Below, in pieces: positions 16,103-23,672 of a DNA stretch of 64,000 nucleotides. The translations under genes were made by a program, and so were the position numbers. The DNA is taken from assembly GCA_013823325.1 (NCBI GenBank), contig PNLY01000002.1:62001-126000 (forward strand), written 5' to 3'. Under the pieces are notes generated by a model. It was given only the letters and a program-made list of their open reading frames with translations, did not search any database and was not told the origin of the DNA. The DNA is from Methylobacterium sp. Its GTDB lineage: Bacteria; Pseudomonadota; Alphaproteobacteria; Rhizobiales; Beijerinckiaceae. The stretch's first letter is position 1. Each line of letters starts with the position of its first letter.

Positions 16103-16636
16103 TTACCCGTTGCCATCCTGCTTGTCGTCACCAGCCGGCTTTTCGCCGAGCCTGTCCTTCAGCGCCGCCATCAGGTTCGGGTCGGCGAGAAGGGCCTTGA
16201 GCTGGTCGCTGGCCGCGACCTTGCCGTCCATGTAGCGCAGCAGATTGGCGAGCTGCTCGCGCGCCTCCAGCAGCTTGGCCGTAGCCGGAATCTGGCGGGC
16301 GATCGCAGCCGGGTTGAAGTCATCGAATTTCTTGAACTTGAGCGACACGGAGAGCTTGTCGCTTCCGTCGCCGAGCTTGTTCGGCACGGCAAAAGCAGCA
16401 CCGGGCTCGATCGCGGCCATGCGCTGATCGAAATTGTCCATATCGATATCGAGGAACTTGCGTTCGCCGACATCCGGCTTCTCCACCGCCGAGGCATTGC
16501 CCGAGAGATCGGCGAGCACCCCCATCACGAAAGGCAACTCGACCTTCTGGTCGGCGTTGTAGGGGTCTTCGTAGGTGATGTGGACCCGCGGCGGCCTATT
16601 GCGGCGAATGAACTTCTGCCCTGAATCTCCGGCCAT
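16103..16636 (-). CDS. tssB: T6SS sheath small subunit TssB
   Basis: TssB (VipA/ImpB) is the small sheath subunit and carries the ClpV recognition helix in related systems. The 177-residue protein starts AGDSGQKFIRRNRPPRVHITYEDPY and includes ELPFVMGVLADLSGN and FLDIDMDNFDQRMAAIEP, as the family does. The ATG at 16636 follows a purine run (GAGGAAGGGG) by seven bases; an upstream in-frame extension is not conserved. Upstream lie a prominent hairpin and an extended -10-like motif, so the sheath genes may have their own promoter. Confidence 0.95.
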   Translation of the reverse strand: MAGDSGQKFIRRNRPPRVHITYEDPYNADQKVELPFVMGVLADLSGNASAVEKPDVGERKFLDIDMDNFDQRMAAIEPGAAFAVPNKLGDGSDKLSVSLKFKKFDDFNPAAIARQIPATAKLLEAREQLANLLRYMDGKVAASDQLKALLADPNLMAALKDRLGEKPAGDDKQDGNG

Positions 16637-16657
16637 AACGGCGCCCCTTCCTCTAGA

Positions 16658-16684
16658 GGCATCACGCAAGGAGAGCGTGATGCC
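16658..16684 (-). promoter_or_regulatory. Hairpin with anti-Shine-Dalgarno-like loop upstream of tssB
   Basis: GGCATCACGC and GCGTGATGCC make a perfect 10-bp stem. In the minus-strand RNA the seven-base loop reads UCUCCUU, close to the 16S rRNA 3-prime anti-Shine-Dalgarno sequence. It sits 21 bases upstream of the tssB start codon. A role in message stability or translation control, or as part of a small RNA, is inferred from form only. Confidence 0.55.
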
Positions 16685-16702
16685 ACGCTTACGATCCAGC
16701 TC

Positions 16703-16713
16703 GCTATACCATA
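16703..16713 (-). promoter_or_regulatory. Possible extended -10 element for tssB
   Basis: The minus strand reads TATGGTATAGC, which fits an extended -10 (TG-N-TATAGC). The same 11 bases occur on the minus strand upstream of pepA at 35315-35325. No good -35 is spaced correctly. If used, transcription would start about 12 bases before the tssB leader hairpin. Confidence 0.3.
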
Positions 16714-16858
16714 CACATTTGCCGACCGCTTGACAGTTCTCGTCGAACTGCTCGCAGCGGCTGCGCCAGATCCAGCCAGCTCAGCTTTGCAGGCGGATGA
16801 CGTCACCGCATCCACCGAACGAATGAGGCGCGGCACTCCTTCGGGGGAGCGTCGCGAC

Positions 16859-18388
16859 TTATTCGCCGCTGCTCTGCCTTATGCCGACGTCAGGGAGGAT
16901 ATCGCCGAGGAGCGAGAGAAAATCTTGCTGCGCCAGCGCGCAGGCCTTGTCCATCAGCAGGGGCACCGGATTGGACGGCTCGGCATGACGGTAGAAGCCG
17001 GCGACGGCCCTCATCCGGGCGATCGCTTCCGCCCGGCTGGCGACGGTGATCGCGAGCACGGGCGCAGCCTTTGCCGGGGCCTCCGGCTTGGGTTCGGCCT
17101 CGATCTCCTCTTCCGGCTGATCGCTCTCCGACTGCTCGTCGGCGTCCTGCGCCTGGTCGTCGTCGGGTTCTTCGGCAACGTCCTCCTCGGCGCTCTCCTC
17201 CTCGTCATAGGAGGAACTTTCCTCGTCATCATAGGACGAGCTCTCGTCGTCACTATCGGAGGCGTAGTCGTTGTCGCCGCTGCCCTCTTCGCCGCCGGAG
17301 CCGTCGCCACCTAGGCGTTCGAGGGGCAGCTGGTATTTCGTGTCCTCGCCGATCTCGAGCATCGCCTTGTCGACGTGCTCCGGGAACATGATCTGGATGA
17401 CCTCGATCAGCGACTTGCCGATCAGGCGCTGCGCCTGCCCGATCAACAGCACGGCTGGACTCGACGGCTCGACGCGCCGGAAATAGGCGAGGCAGCCGGC
17501 CAGTGCGGCCTGGGCTTCGTCGACGGAGGCGCAGACACCCGGCGGAAGCGCGGCAACCACCATCGTCCCGGCCACAGCACCACCGCCCACGGCAGGCGCC
17601 TCGGCGACGGCTGCGCCTTGCCCGCTCGGCGACTTCCGTTCGATCGCGGCTTCGAGAAAGGTGATGATCTGCCCGACCAGGCCAGCGAGCCGCGGGAAGG
17701 TCACCGCCTGGTCGGCGCCGAGCCGCTCGCTCCAGATCGCGCGCAATCGGGACTGCGCGTCCCGGATCGCGGTGACATGGCCGAGCATCGCGGTCAGATC
17801 GGAGAATTCCGCCTCCTTCAGCGCCGCATTGATCCCGCCGGCATCTGGATGTTGCTCATCCTCTCCGGGACGCAGCTCGCCCGAGGCGACGAGCTGGCTG
17901 CGGAACATCACCGGACCCAGCCGCTTGCTCATGAACAACGGCGCGTGCTGGAGCGGCAAAGCGATCGTGGCGTTCTCGTCGAGGCCCTGAAGCGCGACCT
18001 CGCGCATGATGAAGTCGCCATCCTCGGCCCTGGGATAGACCTCCTCCCAATAGTCCCCGAGATAGTTCACGATGAGCCCGAGGCACCCGGCGAAGCCTGG
18101 GATGTCGCGATTGAGCAGGGAAAGCTTAGCCGCCAGGACGAAGGCGCGCAGGTCGCGGCTCTGCTTCAGGATCTTGTTGAGATCGCCGAAGGCCACAGGA
18201 AAATCGATGGCGCTGCGATCGAACGGGATTTGCCGCCCTTCATCGTCGCGACGGAAGTACGCGGTGGGCAGCGCCACTTCGAGACGCGCAATGACGTTCA
18301 TGACGTCCGGATCAAGGTCCGGATCGGGGCCGCAGGGATCGTCAGCCGAAATCGGCTTCGCCAGATCAGCGAAATTGAGCGCGGCCAT
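16859..18388 (-). CDS. tssA: T6SS protein TssA with duplicated C-terminal motif and acidic linker
   Basis: TssA organises baseplate and sheath assembly. The 509-residue protein starts with an ImpA-type N-terminal domain (about 1-130, with PCGPDPDLDPD and GLIVNYLGDYWEEVYPR). The family C-terminal motif appears twice: YFRRVEPSSPAVLLIGQAQR at about 305-325 and FYRHAEPSNPVPLLMDKACA at about 470-490. Between them (about 359-431) is a highly acidic, serine-rich, low-complexity linker with runs such as DSDDESSSYDDEESSSYDEE. This tandem arrangement is unusual in my experience. It follows ompA by 45 bases and probably shares its promoter. Confidence 0.88.
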   Translation of the reverse strand: MAALNFADLAKPISADDPCGPDPDLDPDVMNVIARLEVALPTAYFRRDDEGRQIPFDRSAIDFPVAFGDLNKILKQSRDLRAFVLAAKLSLLNRDIPGFAGCLGLIVNYLGDYWEEVYPRAEDGDFIMREVALQGLDENATIALPLQHAPLFMSKRLGPVMFRSQLVASGELRPGEDEQHPDAGGINAALKEAEFSDLTAMLGHVTAIRDAQSRLRAIWSERLGADQAVTFPRLAGLVGQIITFLEAAIERKSPSGQGAAVAEAPAVGGGAVAGTMVVAALPPGVCASVDEAQAALAGCLAYFRRVEPSSPAVLLIGQAQRLIGKSLIEVIQIMFPEHVDKAMLEIGEDTKYQLPLERLGGDGSGGEEGSGDNDYASDSDDESSSYDDEESSSYDEEESAEEDVAEEPDDDQAQDADEQSESDQPEEEIEAEPKPEAPAKAAPVLAITVASRAEAIARMRAVAGFYRHAEPSNPVPLLMDKACALAQQDFLSLLGDILPDVGIRQSSGE

Positions 18389-18433
18389 GCCCCCTCACGG
18401 TCGATCGAGATTATCGAGCCGGCCGCCTGGCCG

Positions 18434-18979
18434 TCACTCCACCTGCAGTCGCGTCTCGACCCGGCGGTTGTCAGCCGAGAACTTGTCGGCGACGACGGGC
18501 TTGCTCTGGCCGAGGCCACGCGGGACGAGCTTGGCGGTGTCGACGCCGCGCTCGCTGAGATAGCGCACGACCGCCTTGGCCCGGCGCTCCGACAGGCTCA
18601 GATTATAGTCCGCGGTGCCGCTGGCGTCGGTATGCCCCTCGACCAGGAAGCTGCTGGCGGAGAGCTGCGGATCCTTCAGCGCCTTGGCGAACTCGTCGAG
18701 ATTCACCCGCGCCTCGGGTTCGAGCACGTCGGAATTGTACTTGAATTTGACGACGAGATCGAAGGCGGTCGGCGGTTTCACGACGTGGCCGGCCTTGTTG
18801 CATTCGGCCTCGGTGCCGACGCAAAGGCCGCGCGAAACGCCGAGATTCGGCTTCGCAGCTCCGAAATGCTTGACGATATCGTCCGCCTTGTAGGCTTGAG
18901 CCTGCGCAAAAATCGGCGACAGGACGCAGAAGCCTGCGGCAAGAGCGGCACTAACCATGACAAGGGCCTGCTTGCGCAC
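18434..18979 (-). CDS. OmpA-family peptidoglycan-binding protein, T6SS-associated
   Basis: The 181-residue protein has a cleavable signal peptide of about 26 residues (RKQALVMVSAALAAGF, ending AQAQA) and a C-terminal OmpA-like domain with the murein-binding pattern VEGHTDASG, LSERRAKAVVRYLSERGV and NRRVETRLQ. It contains two cysteines in a short N-terminal insert. It should sit in the periplasm bound to peptidoglycan. In T6SS loci such domains anchor the machine (TagL/TssL-type), but here there is no membrane helix. The GTG at 18979 has GGAGG six bases upstream, which decides the start. It heads the minus-strand tss series from a strong promoter. Confidence 0.85.
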   Translation of the reverse strand: MRKQALVMVSAALAAGFCVLSPIFAQAQAYKADDIVKHFGAAKPNLGVSRGLCVGTEAECNKAGHVVKPPTAFDLVVKFKYNSDVLEPEARVNLDEFAKALKDPQLSASSFLVEGHTDASGTADYNLSLSERRAKAVVRYLSERGVDTAKLVPRGLGQSKPVVADKFSADNRRVETRLQVE

Positions 18980-19030
18980 GGTCTTCCTCCCGTTTAGGTT
19001 CGCTGAGGCGGTTGAAGACTGAAGGCGCGA

Positions 19031-19059
19031 ATTATGCCTCGCAGCGTTTGCTGCGTCAA
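19031..19059 (-). promoter_or_regulatory. Sigma-70-type promoter for ompA-tssA and downstream tss genes
   Basis: TTGACG (19059-19054), a 17-base spacer and CATAAT (19036-19031) match the housekeeping consensus closely. Expected transcription start is near 19025, leaving a leader of about 45 bases to the ompA GTG. This is the best promoter seen in the T6SS island. Confidence 0.65.
19040..19055. promoter_or_regulatory. Inverted repeat inside the T6SS promoter spacer (candidate operator)
   Basis: CGCAGC-GTTT-GCTGCG is a perfect 6-bp inverted repeat lying between the -35 and -10 hexamers of the ompA promoter. A bound dimeric repressor would block RNA polymerase directly. No regulator gene is present in the island. 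Confidence 0.45.
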
Positions 19060-19095
19060 TAGTCGTCTCTTGTCGCAAGCCACGAGGTTTGGTTG

Positions 19096-20958
19096 ATGGC
19101 CGCCGCCCTTGGACAATCGAAAAGACTTGCCTCCTTTACGACACCGGCAGGTCAAGATGTCTTTTCGCTTTTAAAGTTTGAAGCGCGGGAAGCTCTCAGC
19201 GAATTGTTTGTTTATCAGATCGAAGCGGTGAGTACTTCTCGTGGCGACGATCTTCAAAATTTAATTGGCGAGAAATGTCACATCAAGATGACGCTGAAGA
19301 GCGGTGAGGACCGGATCTTCAACGGCGTCCTGGTCGAGGCGCAGTGGCTCGGCCGCGAGAAGGATCTCGACCATTATCGCTTCGTGCTGCGACCCTGGCT
19401 CTGGCTGCTCTCGCAGCGGTCGGATTGCCGCATCTTCAAGAACAAGACGGCGATCGACATCATCAAGACGATCTTCGGCAAGGAGGACAAGGCGAGCTTC
19501 GAGGACCGCGTCAGCGAGCCGCCACCGGAAATCGACTATTGCGTGCAATACCGCGAGTCCGATCTCGACTTCGTCCTGCGCCTGATGGAGAAGTACGGCA
19601 TCTACTACTACTTCAAGCACAGCGAGGGGGATCACAAGCTGGTCCTGTCGGATGCACGCAACTCGCATGATGCGGTGACCCCTGCGGCAGAGCCGGCCTT
19701 CTCCGGACCGGCCGGCGCCTACCCCTTCATGCCGACGGACGGGGCCCAGCGGCGGCGCATCGAGCATCTGACGCAATGGACGGCGCAGCGTCGGCTGCGG
19801 ACCGGCAAGGTCGAGCTGAAGGACTACGATTTCGAGAAATCCGCCTCGGACCTGACGGCGCGTGCCGAGGACGGCTTTCCGCGCACCAAGTCCTACGAGG
19901 TCTTCGACTATCCGGGTGCCTATCTCGATCGTGGCAAGGGCGAGAAGCTCGCCCGCATCCAGGTCCAGGCCGAGCAGTCGCAGGACGAGCGGCGCCACGC
20001 CGTCGGCGAGGCGCCCAGCCTCACCCCCGGTACATTGATGAAGCTCGCCGATCATCCCGTCGGCTCGGAGAATGCCGAGTTCCTGGTGGTGCGGGCGACG
20101 CACAGTTACGGCGTGCAGAGCTATCGCTCGTCCAAGCGCGCCGACCAGGGCATCTATCACGGCTCCTACGAGCTGCAGAAATCCGACAAGCGCTTCCGCG
20201 CTCCACAGGTGACTCCCTCCCCGCTCCATATCGGCCCCGACACCGCCAAGGTGGTCGGCGAGAAGAACAAGGGCGAGGAAGGCGATATCGACGTCGACAA
20301 ATACGGCCGGATCTGGCTGCGCTTCCATTGGGACCGCGAGAAGGACTCGACCTCCTGCCGTGTGCGCGTGGCGCAGGCCTGGTCAGGCAAGAACTGGGGC
20401 GGCCAGATCATCCCGCGCATCGGCCAGGAGGTCGTCGTCTCCTATATCGGCGGCGATCCCGACCGGCCGATCATCACCGGGGCCGTGGTCAACGACCAGC
20501 ACATGCCGCCCTACGATCTGCCCGCCAACAAGACCCAGTCGGGCCTCAAGTCGGAATCGACCGATGGCGGCGGCAAGTCAGGCAAGTTCAACGAGATCAA
20601 GTTCGAGGACCTCGCCGGCAAGGAGGTCTTCTCCATGCAGGCCGAGCGCGACCACAAGACCGAGGTCTTCAATCTCGAGACCCGCGATGTCGGCAAGAAA
20701 TTCGAAGGCGGCCCGACCGACTTCGCCCGCACGACCCAGATCCTGAGCGGCAGCGACAAGCTGCACGTCAAGCAGGGCAAGCGCTATGTCGAGGCCGCTC
20801 TGGAGATCAAGCTGGTCTGCGGCCAGAGCGAGATCACGATGACGCCGACCAACATCACGATCACCTCGCCGATGATCAAGGTGGAAAGCACCGCGAAGAC
20901 CGAGGTCAATGGCGGCGGCATGACCATCATCACGGGCGGCGTCGTCAAGATCAACTGA
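19096..20958 (+). CDS. vgrG: T6SS spike protein VgrG
   Basis: VgrG (TssI) trimers form the puncturing spike on the Hcp tube. The 620-residue protein has the gp27-like N-terminal part (FSLLKFEAREALSELFVYQIEA, YCVQYRESDLDFVLRLMEKYGIYYYF), the gp5-like OB domain (GRIWLRFHWDREKDSTSCRVRVAQAW, GGDPDRPIITGAV) and a C-terminal beta-helix ending in short repeats (ITMTPTNITITSPMIKVES). There is no effector domain after the needle, so a PAAR tip or bound effectors are expected. The ATG at 19096 has GAGG eight bases upstream. The first 60 or so codons are clearly AT-richer than the rest. Confidence 0.96.
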   Translation: MAAALGQSKRLASFTTPAGQDVFSLLKFEAREALSELFVYQIEAVSTSRGDDLQNLIGEKCHIKMTLKSGEDRIFNGVLVEAQWLGREKDLDHYRFVLRPWLWLLSQRSDCRIFKNKTAIDIIKTIFGKEDKASFEDRVSEPPPEIDYCVQYRESDLDFVLRLMEKYGIYYYFKHSEGDHKLVLSDARNSHDAVTPAAEPAFSGPAGAYPFMPTDGAQRRRIEHLTQWTAQRRLRTGKVELKDYDFEKSASDLTARAEDGFPRTKSYEVFDYPGAYLDRGKGEKLARIQVQAEQSQDERRHAVGEAPSLTPGTLMKLADHPVGSENAEFLVVRATHSYGVQSYRSSKRADQGIYHGSYELQKSDKRFRAPQVTPSPLHIGPDTAKVVGEKNKGEEGDIDVDKYGRIWLRFHWDREKDSTSCRVRVAQAWSGKNWGGQIIPRIGQEVVVSYIGGDPDRPIITGAVVNDQHMPPYDLPANKTQSGLKSESTDGGGKSGKFNEIKFEDLAGKEVFSMQAERDHKTEVFNLETRDVGKKFEGGPTDFARTTQILSGSDKLHVKQGKRYVEAALEIKLVCGQSEITMTPTNITITSPMIKVESTAKTEVNGGGMTIITGGVVKIN

Positions 20959-20965
20959 GGCCGCG

Positions 20966-21523
20966 ATGTCGAAGCTTCGTTTCAGCACGGCGCAGGAGAT
21001 CTTTGAGGCTTTCCCCGCCGCGCGCGAGATCATCCAGACCGCGCCGACAACCGAGCCGCCGCTGACCTTCCTGCGCAAGCTCGTCGCGGCCGGCGATCAC
21101 AAGGACGCGATCGGCTTCTGCGCCTTCCTGATGCCGCGCCGCGAGACCGTCTGGTGGGCCCTGCAATGCATCCAGCGGATGCAGATGCCCGGAACGCCGG
21201 CCGACCCCGGCCTGAAGGCGGCCGAGGCCTGGGTGCGCGATCCGACCGACGAGACCCGCCGCGCCGCGCTTGCGCTCGGCGAAAGCGGCCATCATGCCAA
21301 CCTCGGCACCTGGGTCGCCCTCGCGGCCGGCTATTCCGGCGGCAGCATGGTCGCGACCCATGCCGTGCCGTCCCCGCCCGACCTGACCGCCAAGACGGCG
21401 CGGATCGCGGTGTTAACCGCGCTCGGACGGGTATCCGAGCCAGAGCGCGATGCCGCATTGCGAAATTGCGTCGAAGCATGCATTCGTCTGATCGATGACG
21501 AAAGCGGTAGGACGAGAGCGTAG
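20966..21523 (+). CDS. T6SS-associated protein of unknown function (DUF6931-like)
   Basis: A 185-residue, probably helical cytoplasmic protein starting SKLRFSTAQEIFEAFPAAREI and containing CAFLMPRRETVWWALQCIQR, with tryptophan pairs and an alanine-rich tail. It lacks a signal peptide. I recall similar proteins, labelled DUF6931, beside vgrG in rhizobial T6SS loci, but I could not check this. The position seven bases after vgrG and just before tagH suggests a spike-loading adaptor or accessory. The name is not more than a family label. Confidence 0.6.
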   Translation: MSKLRFSTAQEIFEAFPAAREIIQTAPTTEPPLTFLRKLVAAGDHKDAIGFCAFLMPRRETVWWALQCIQRMQMPGTPADPGLKAAEAWVRDPTDETRRAALALGESGHHANLGTWVALAAGYSGGSMVATHAVPSPPDLTAKTARIAVLTALGRVSEPERDAALRNCVEACIRLIDDESGRTRA

Positions 21524-21524
21524 C

Positions 21525-21593
21525 ATGGCCCCGGCGCCTATGCGGCAGCCGGTGTCGGGCTATGACGAGGCGGGCGGCCCGACATGGCGCTGA
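21525..21593 (+). CDS. Possible 22-codon leader overlapping tagH
   Basis: A short frame (ATG two bases past the preceding stop, ending in TGA ten bases inside tagH) lies exactly over the tagH start, which itself has no convincing ribosome site. It may couple tagH translation to the upstream gene rather than encode a functional peptide. Evidence is positional only. Confidence 0.25.
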   Translation: MAPAPMRQPVSGYDEAGGPTWR

Positions 21594-22963
21594 CGCTGAC
21601 GATCGAGAACCAGGCTTCGCTGCCGGATGGCGGCCCGCTCAGCGTCACGCTGAGCGGCGGGCGCGGGCTCGATATCGGGCGGGACCAGCATCTCGACTGG
21701 TGCCTGCCGGATCCGAGCCGCGCCGTCTCCGGCCGCCATTGCGAAGTCCGCTTCAACGACAACGCCTATTGGCTGCGCGACATCTCGACCAACGGCACCT
21801 TCGTCAATGGCGGGGCCTACCGCGTGCAATCGCCGTATCGGCTGCAGCATGGCGACCGGATCGAGATCGGCCACTACATCATCGCGGTGGCGATCGACGA
21901 GGCGGAGCGCGGCGCGCCCGGCCCGGTCGAGCGGGCACCGATGCCGCCACCGCCCGGCGAATCATTATGGGATTCGAACGGCGACGAGGCGCCGCCGATC
22001 GCCCGCCGCGACCTGATTCCGCCGCAGAAATACCAGCCAGTGCACGCGCCCTTCATCGACTGGGCGGCCGACATCCCGACGCCCTCGGAATCGGCACAGG
22101 TCTATGCCGTACCGCCGGCTCCGCCGCCCCCACCATCGCGGCCCGACGAATTCGCCTGGGCGCCCTACCAGGCGCCGCCGGTACCCGAACCCGAGCCGAT
22201 CGCGCCGATCCCGACACCGCGCCGGCCGCCATCGGCCGCGCCCGCAGGCAATCCCTGGGACGAGGCCCCGGCCGAGCCCCCGGCGCGCCCGAGCTTCGAC
22301 GCCCCGTACGAGCCTCCAGCGCGGCCCGTGGCCCCACCGCCACCGCCACCTCAGATGGGCATTCCGACCGGTGGCCCCTCGATCTCGGCGGCCGAGTTCA
22401 TCGCCCGCTTCGCGCGCGGCGCGGGACTGCCGGTCGAGGAACTGTCCTGGCAGGACCCCGGCGCCTTCGCCGAGCAGACCGGCGCGCTGATGCGCCTGAT
22501 CGCGATCGAGCTGAAGGCGCTGCTGGCGGCGCGGGCCGAGAGCAAGCGCATCGCGCGCAGCTCCAACCAGACGATGATCCAGGCGCAGGACAACAACCCG
22601 CTGAAGTTCTCGCCGACGATCGAGGACGCGCTGAAGCTGATCTTCGGTCGCCCGACCAGCGGCTATCTCAACGCCCAGAAGGCGTTCGAGGAGAGCTTCA
22701 GAGACCTCAAGGTCCACCAGATCAAGACCTATTCGGCGATGCAGCACGCGCTGCGCATGCTGGTCGAGGACCTCGATCCGCAAGCGGTCGCCGAGGGGCT
22801 CGATCCCGGGCGCGGGCTCGACGGCCTGCTCTCCTCGCGCAAGGGCAAGCTCTGGGACGCCTATGTCGCGCGCTGGGAAGCGAAGACCGCCCCCTATGAG
22901 GACGGTCTGGTCGACGCCTTCATGCTCTATTTCGCCGAGTGCTACGACCGTGGCGGGCGCTGA
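21584..22963 (+). CDS. tagH: T6SS-associated FHA-domain protein TagH
   Basis: The 459-residue protein has an N-terminal forkhead-associated domain (about 1-105; GRGLDIGRDQHLDWCLPD, SGRHCEV and ISTNGTFVNG are the phosphothreonine-binding elements), a long proline-rich linker (about 110-260) and a C-terminal domain typical of TagH/Fha1 (about 270-459; FSPTIEDALKLIFGRPTSGY, YSAMQHALRMLVEDLDP). In other T6SS, Fha is phosphorylated by PpkA and activates secretion; no kinase or phosphatase gene is present here. It ends in a hairpin shared with the lolD stop. Confidence 0.9.
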   Translation: MALTLTIENQASLPDGGPLSVTLSGGRGLDIGRDQHLDWCLPDPSRAVSGRHCEVRFNDNAYWLRDISTNGTFVNGGAYRVQSPYRLQHGDRIEIGHYIIAVAIDEAERGAPGPVERAPMPPPPGESLWDSNGDEAPPIARRDLIPPQKYQPVHAPFIDWAADIPTPSESAQVYAVPPAPPPPPSRPDEFAWAPYQAPPVPEPEPIAPIPTPRRPPSAAPAGNPWDEAPAEPPARPSFDAPYEPPARPVAPPPPPPQMGIPTGGPSISAAEFIARFARGAGLPVEELSWQDPGAFAEQTGALMRLIAIELKALLAARAESKRIARSSNQTMIQAQDNNPLKFSPTIEDALKLIFGRPTSGYLNAQKAFEESFRDLKVHQIKTYSAMQHALRMLVEDLDPQAVAEGLDPGRGLDGLLSSRKGKLWDAYVARWEAKTAPYEDGLVDAFMLYFAECYDRGGR

Positions 22964-22976
22964 GCCAAAGGCTCAG
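22960..22976. terminator. Bidirectional hairpin between tagH and lolD
   Basis: CTGAGCC-AAA-GGCTCAG, a 7-bp stem with a three-base loop, contains both the tagH and lolD stop codons. It lacks a U-run but is placed to separate the converging genes. Confidence 0.4.
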
Positions 22977-23662
22977 CCCAGCGGCACCACCATCCCGTCG
23001 CGGATCGTGACCTGACGGTCCATGCGGGCGGCGAGGTCGAGATTATGCGTCGCGATCACCGCCGCCAGGCCGGAGGCGCGCGCCAGCGCCACCAGCGTGT
23101 TGAAGACGTGCAGCGAGGTGTGTGGGTCGAGATTGCCGGTCGGCTCGTCGGCCAGCAGCACGCGCGGCGCATTGGCGACGGCGCGGCCGATGGCGACGCG
23201 CTGCTGCTCGCCGCCCGACAATTCGCCCGGCAGATGGTCGAGCCGATCGCCGAGGCCGAGGAAGCTCAGCAGCTCGGTCGCGCGCGACTCGGCCTCGGCC
23301 TTGCCGAGACCGCGGATCCGCTGCGGCAGGACGACATTCTCCAGCGCAGTGAACTCCGGCAGGAGATGGTGGAACTGATAGACGAAACCGATCTCGGTGC
23401 GCCGCAGCCGGGTCAGGCCCTTGTCGTCGAGCTGCGAGGTCGGAACGCCGCCAATGAAGACCTCGCCGCTATCGGGGCTCTCCAGCAGGCCGGCAACGTG
23501 CAGCAGGGTCGACTTGCCGGTGCCGCTCGGGGCGACCAGCGCCACGAGCTCGCCCGGCCAGATCGCGAAATCGGCCTTGCGCAGGATCTCGAGCGGACCG
23601 TCGGACTGGGGATAATAGCGCTCGATCTGGGAGAGGAAGAGCGCAGGCGTCTCGGTTGCCAT
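22973..23662 (-). CDS. lolD: Lipoprotein-releasing ABC transporter ATPase LolD
   Basis: LolD powers release of outer-membrane lipoproteins from the inner membrane to LolA. The 229-residue ATPase has Walker [10 protein letters not shown], signature [13 protein letters not shown], Walker [13 protein letters not shown] and the H-loop histidine in IATHNLDLA. It lies ten bases after lolC and operates with it as a dimeric complex at the inner membrane. Other MacB-type export ATPases are similar, but the lolC neighbour settles the assignment. Confidence 0.93.
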   Translation of the reverse strand: MATETPALFLSQIERYYPQSDGPLEILRKADFAIWPGELVALVAPSGTGKSTLLHVAGLLESPDSGEVFIGGVPTSQLDDKGLTRLRRTEIGFVYQFHHLLPEFTALENVVLPQRIRGLGKAEAESRATELLSFLGLGDRLDHLPGELSGGEQQRVAIGRAVANAPRVLLADEPTGNLDPHTSLHVFNTLVALARASGLAAVIATHNLDLAARMDRQVTIRDGMVVPLG

Positions 23663-23672
23663 TGTCGCGTCC

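Noticed and set aside
16730-16736. TTGACA on the plus strand upstream of tssA as a promoter
   Set aside because: No -10 is found at 16-18 bases and no plus-strand gene follows.
20880-20958. Toxic effector domain at the VgrG C-terminus
   Set aside because: The end consists only of short beta-helix repeats; no additional domain follows.
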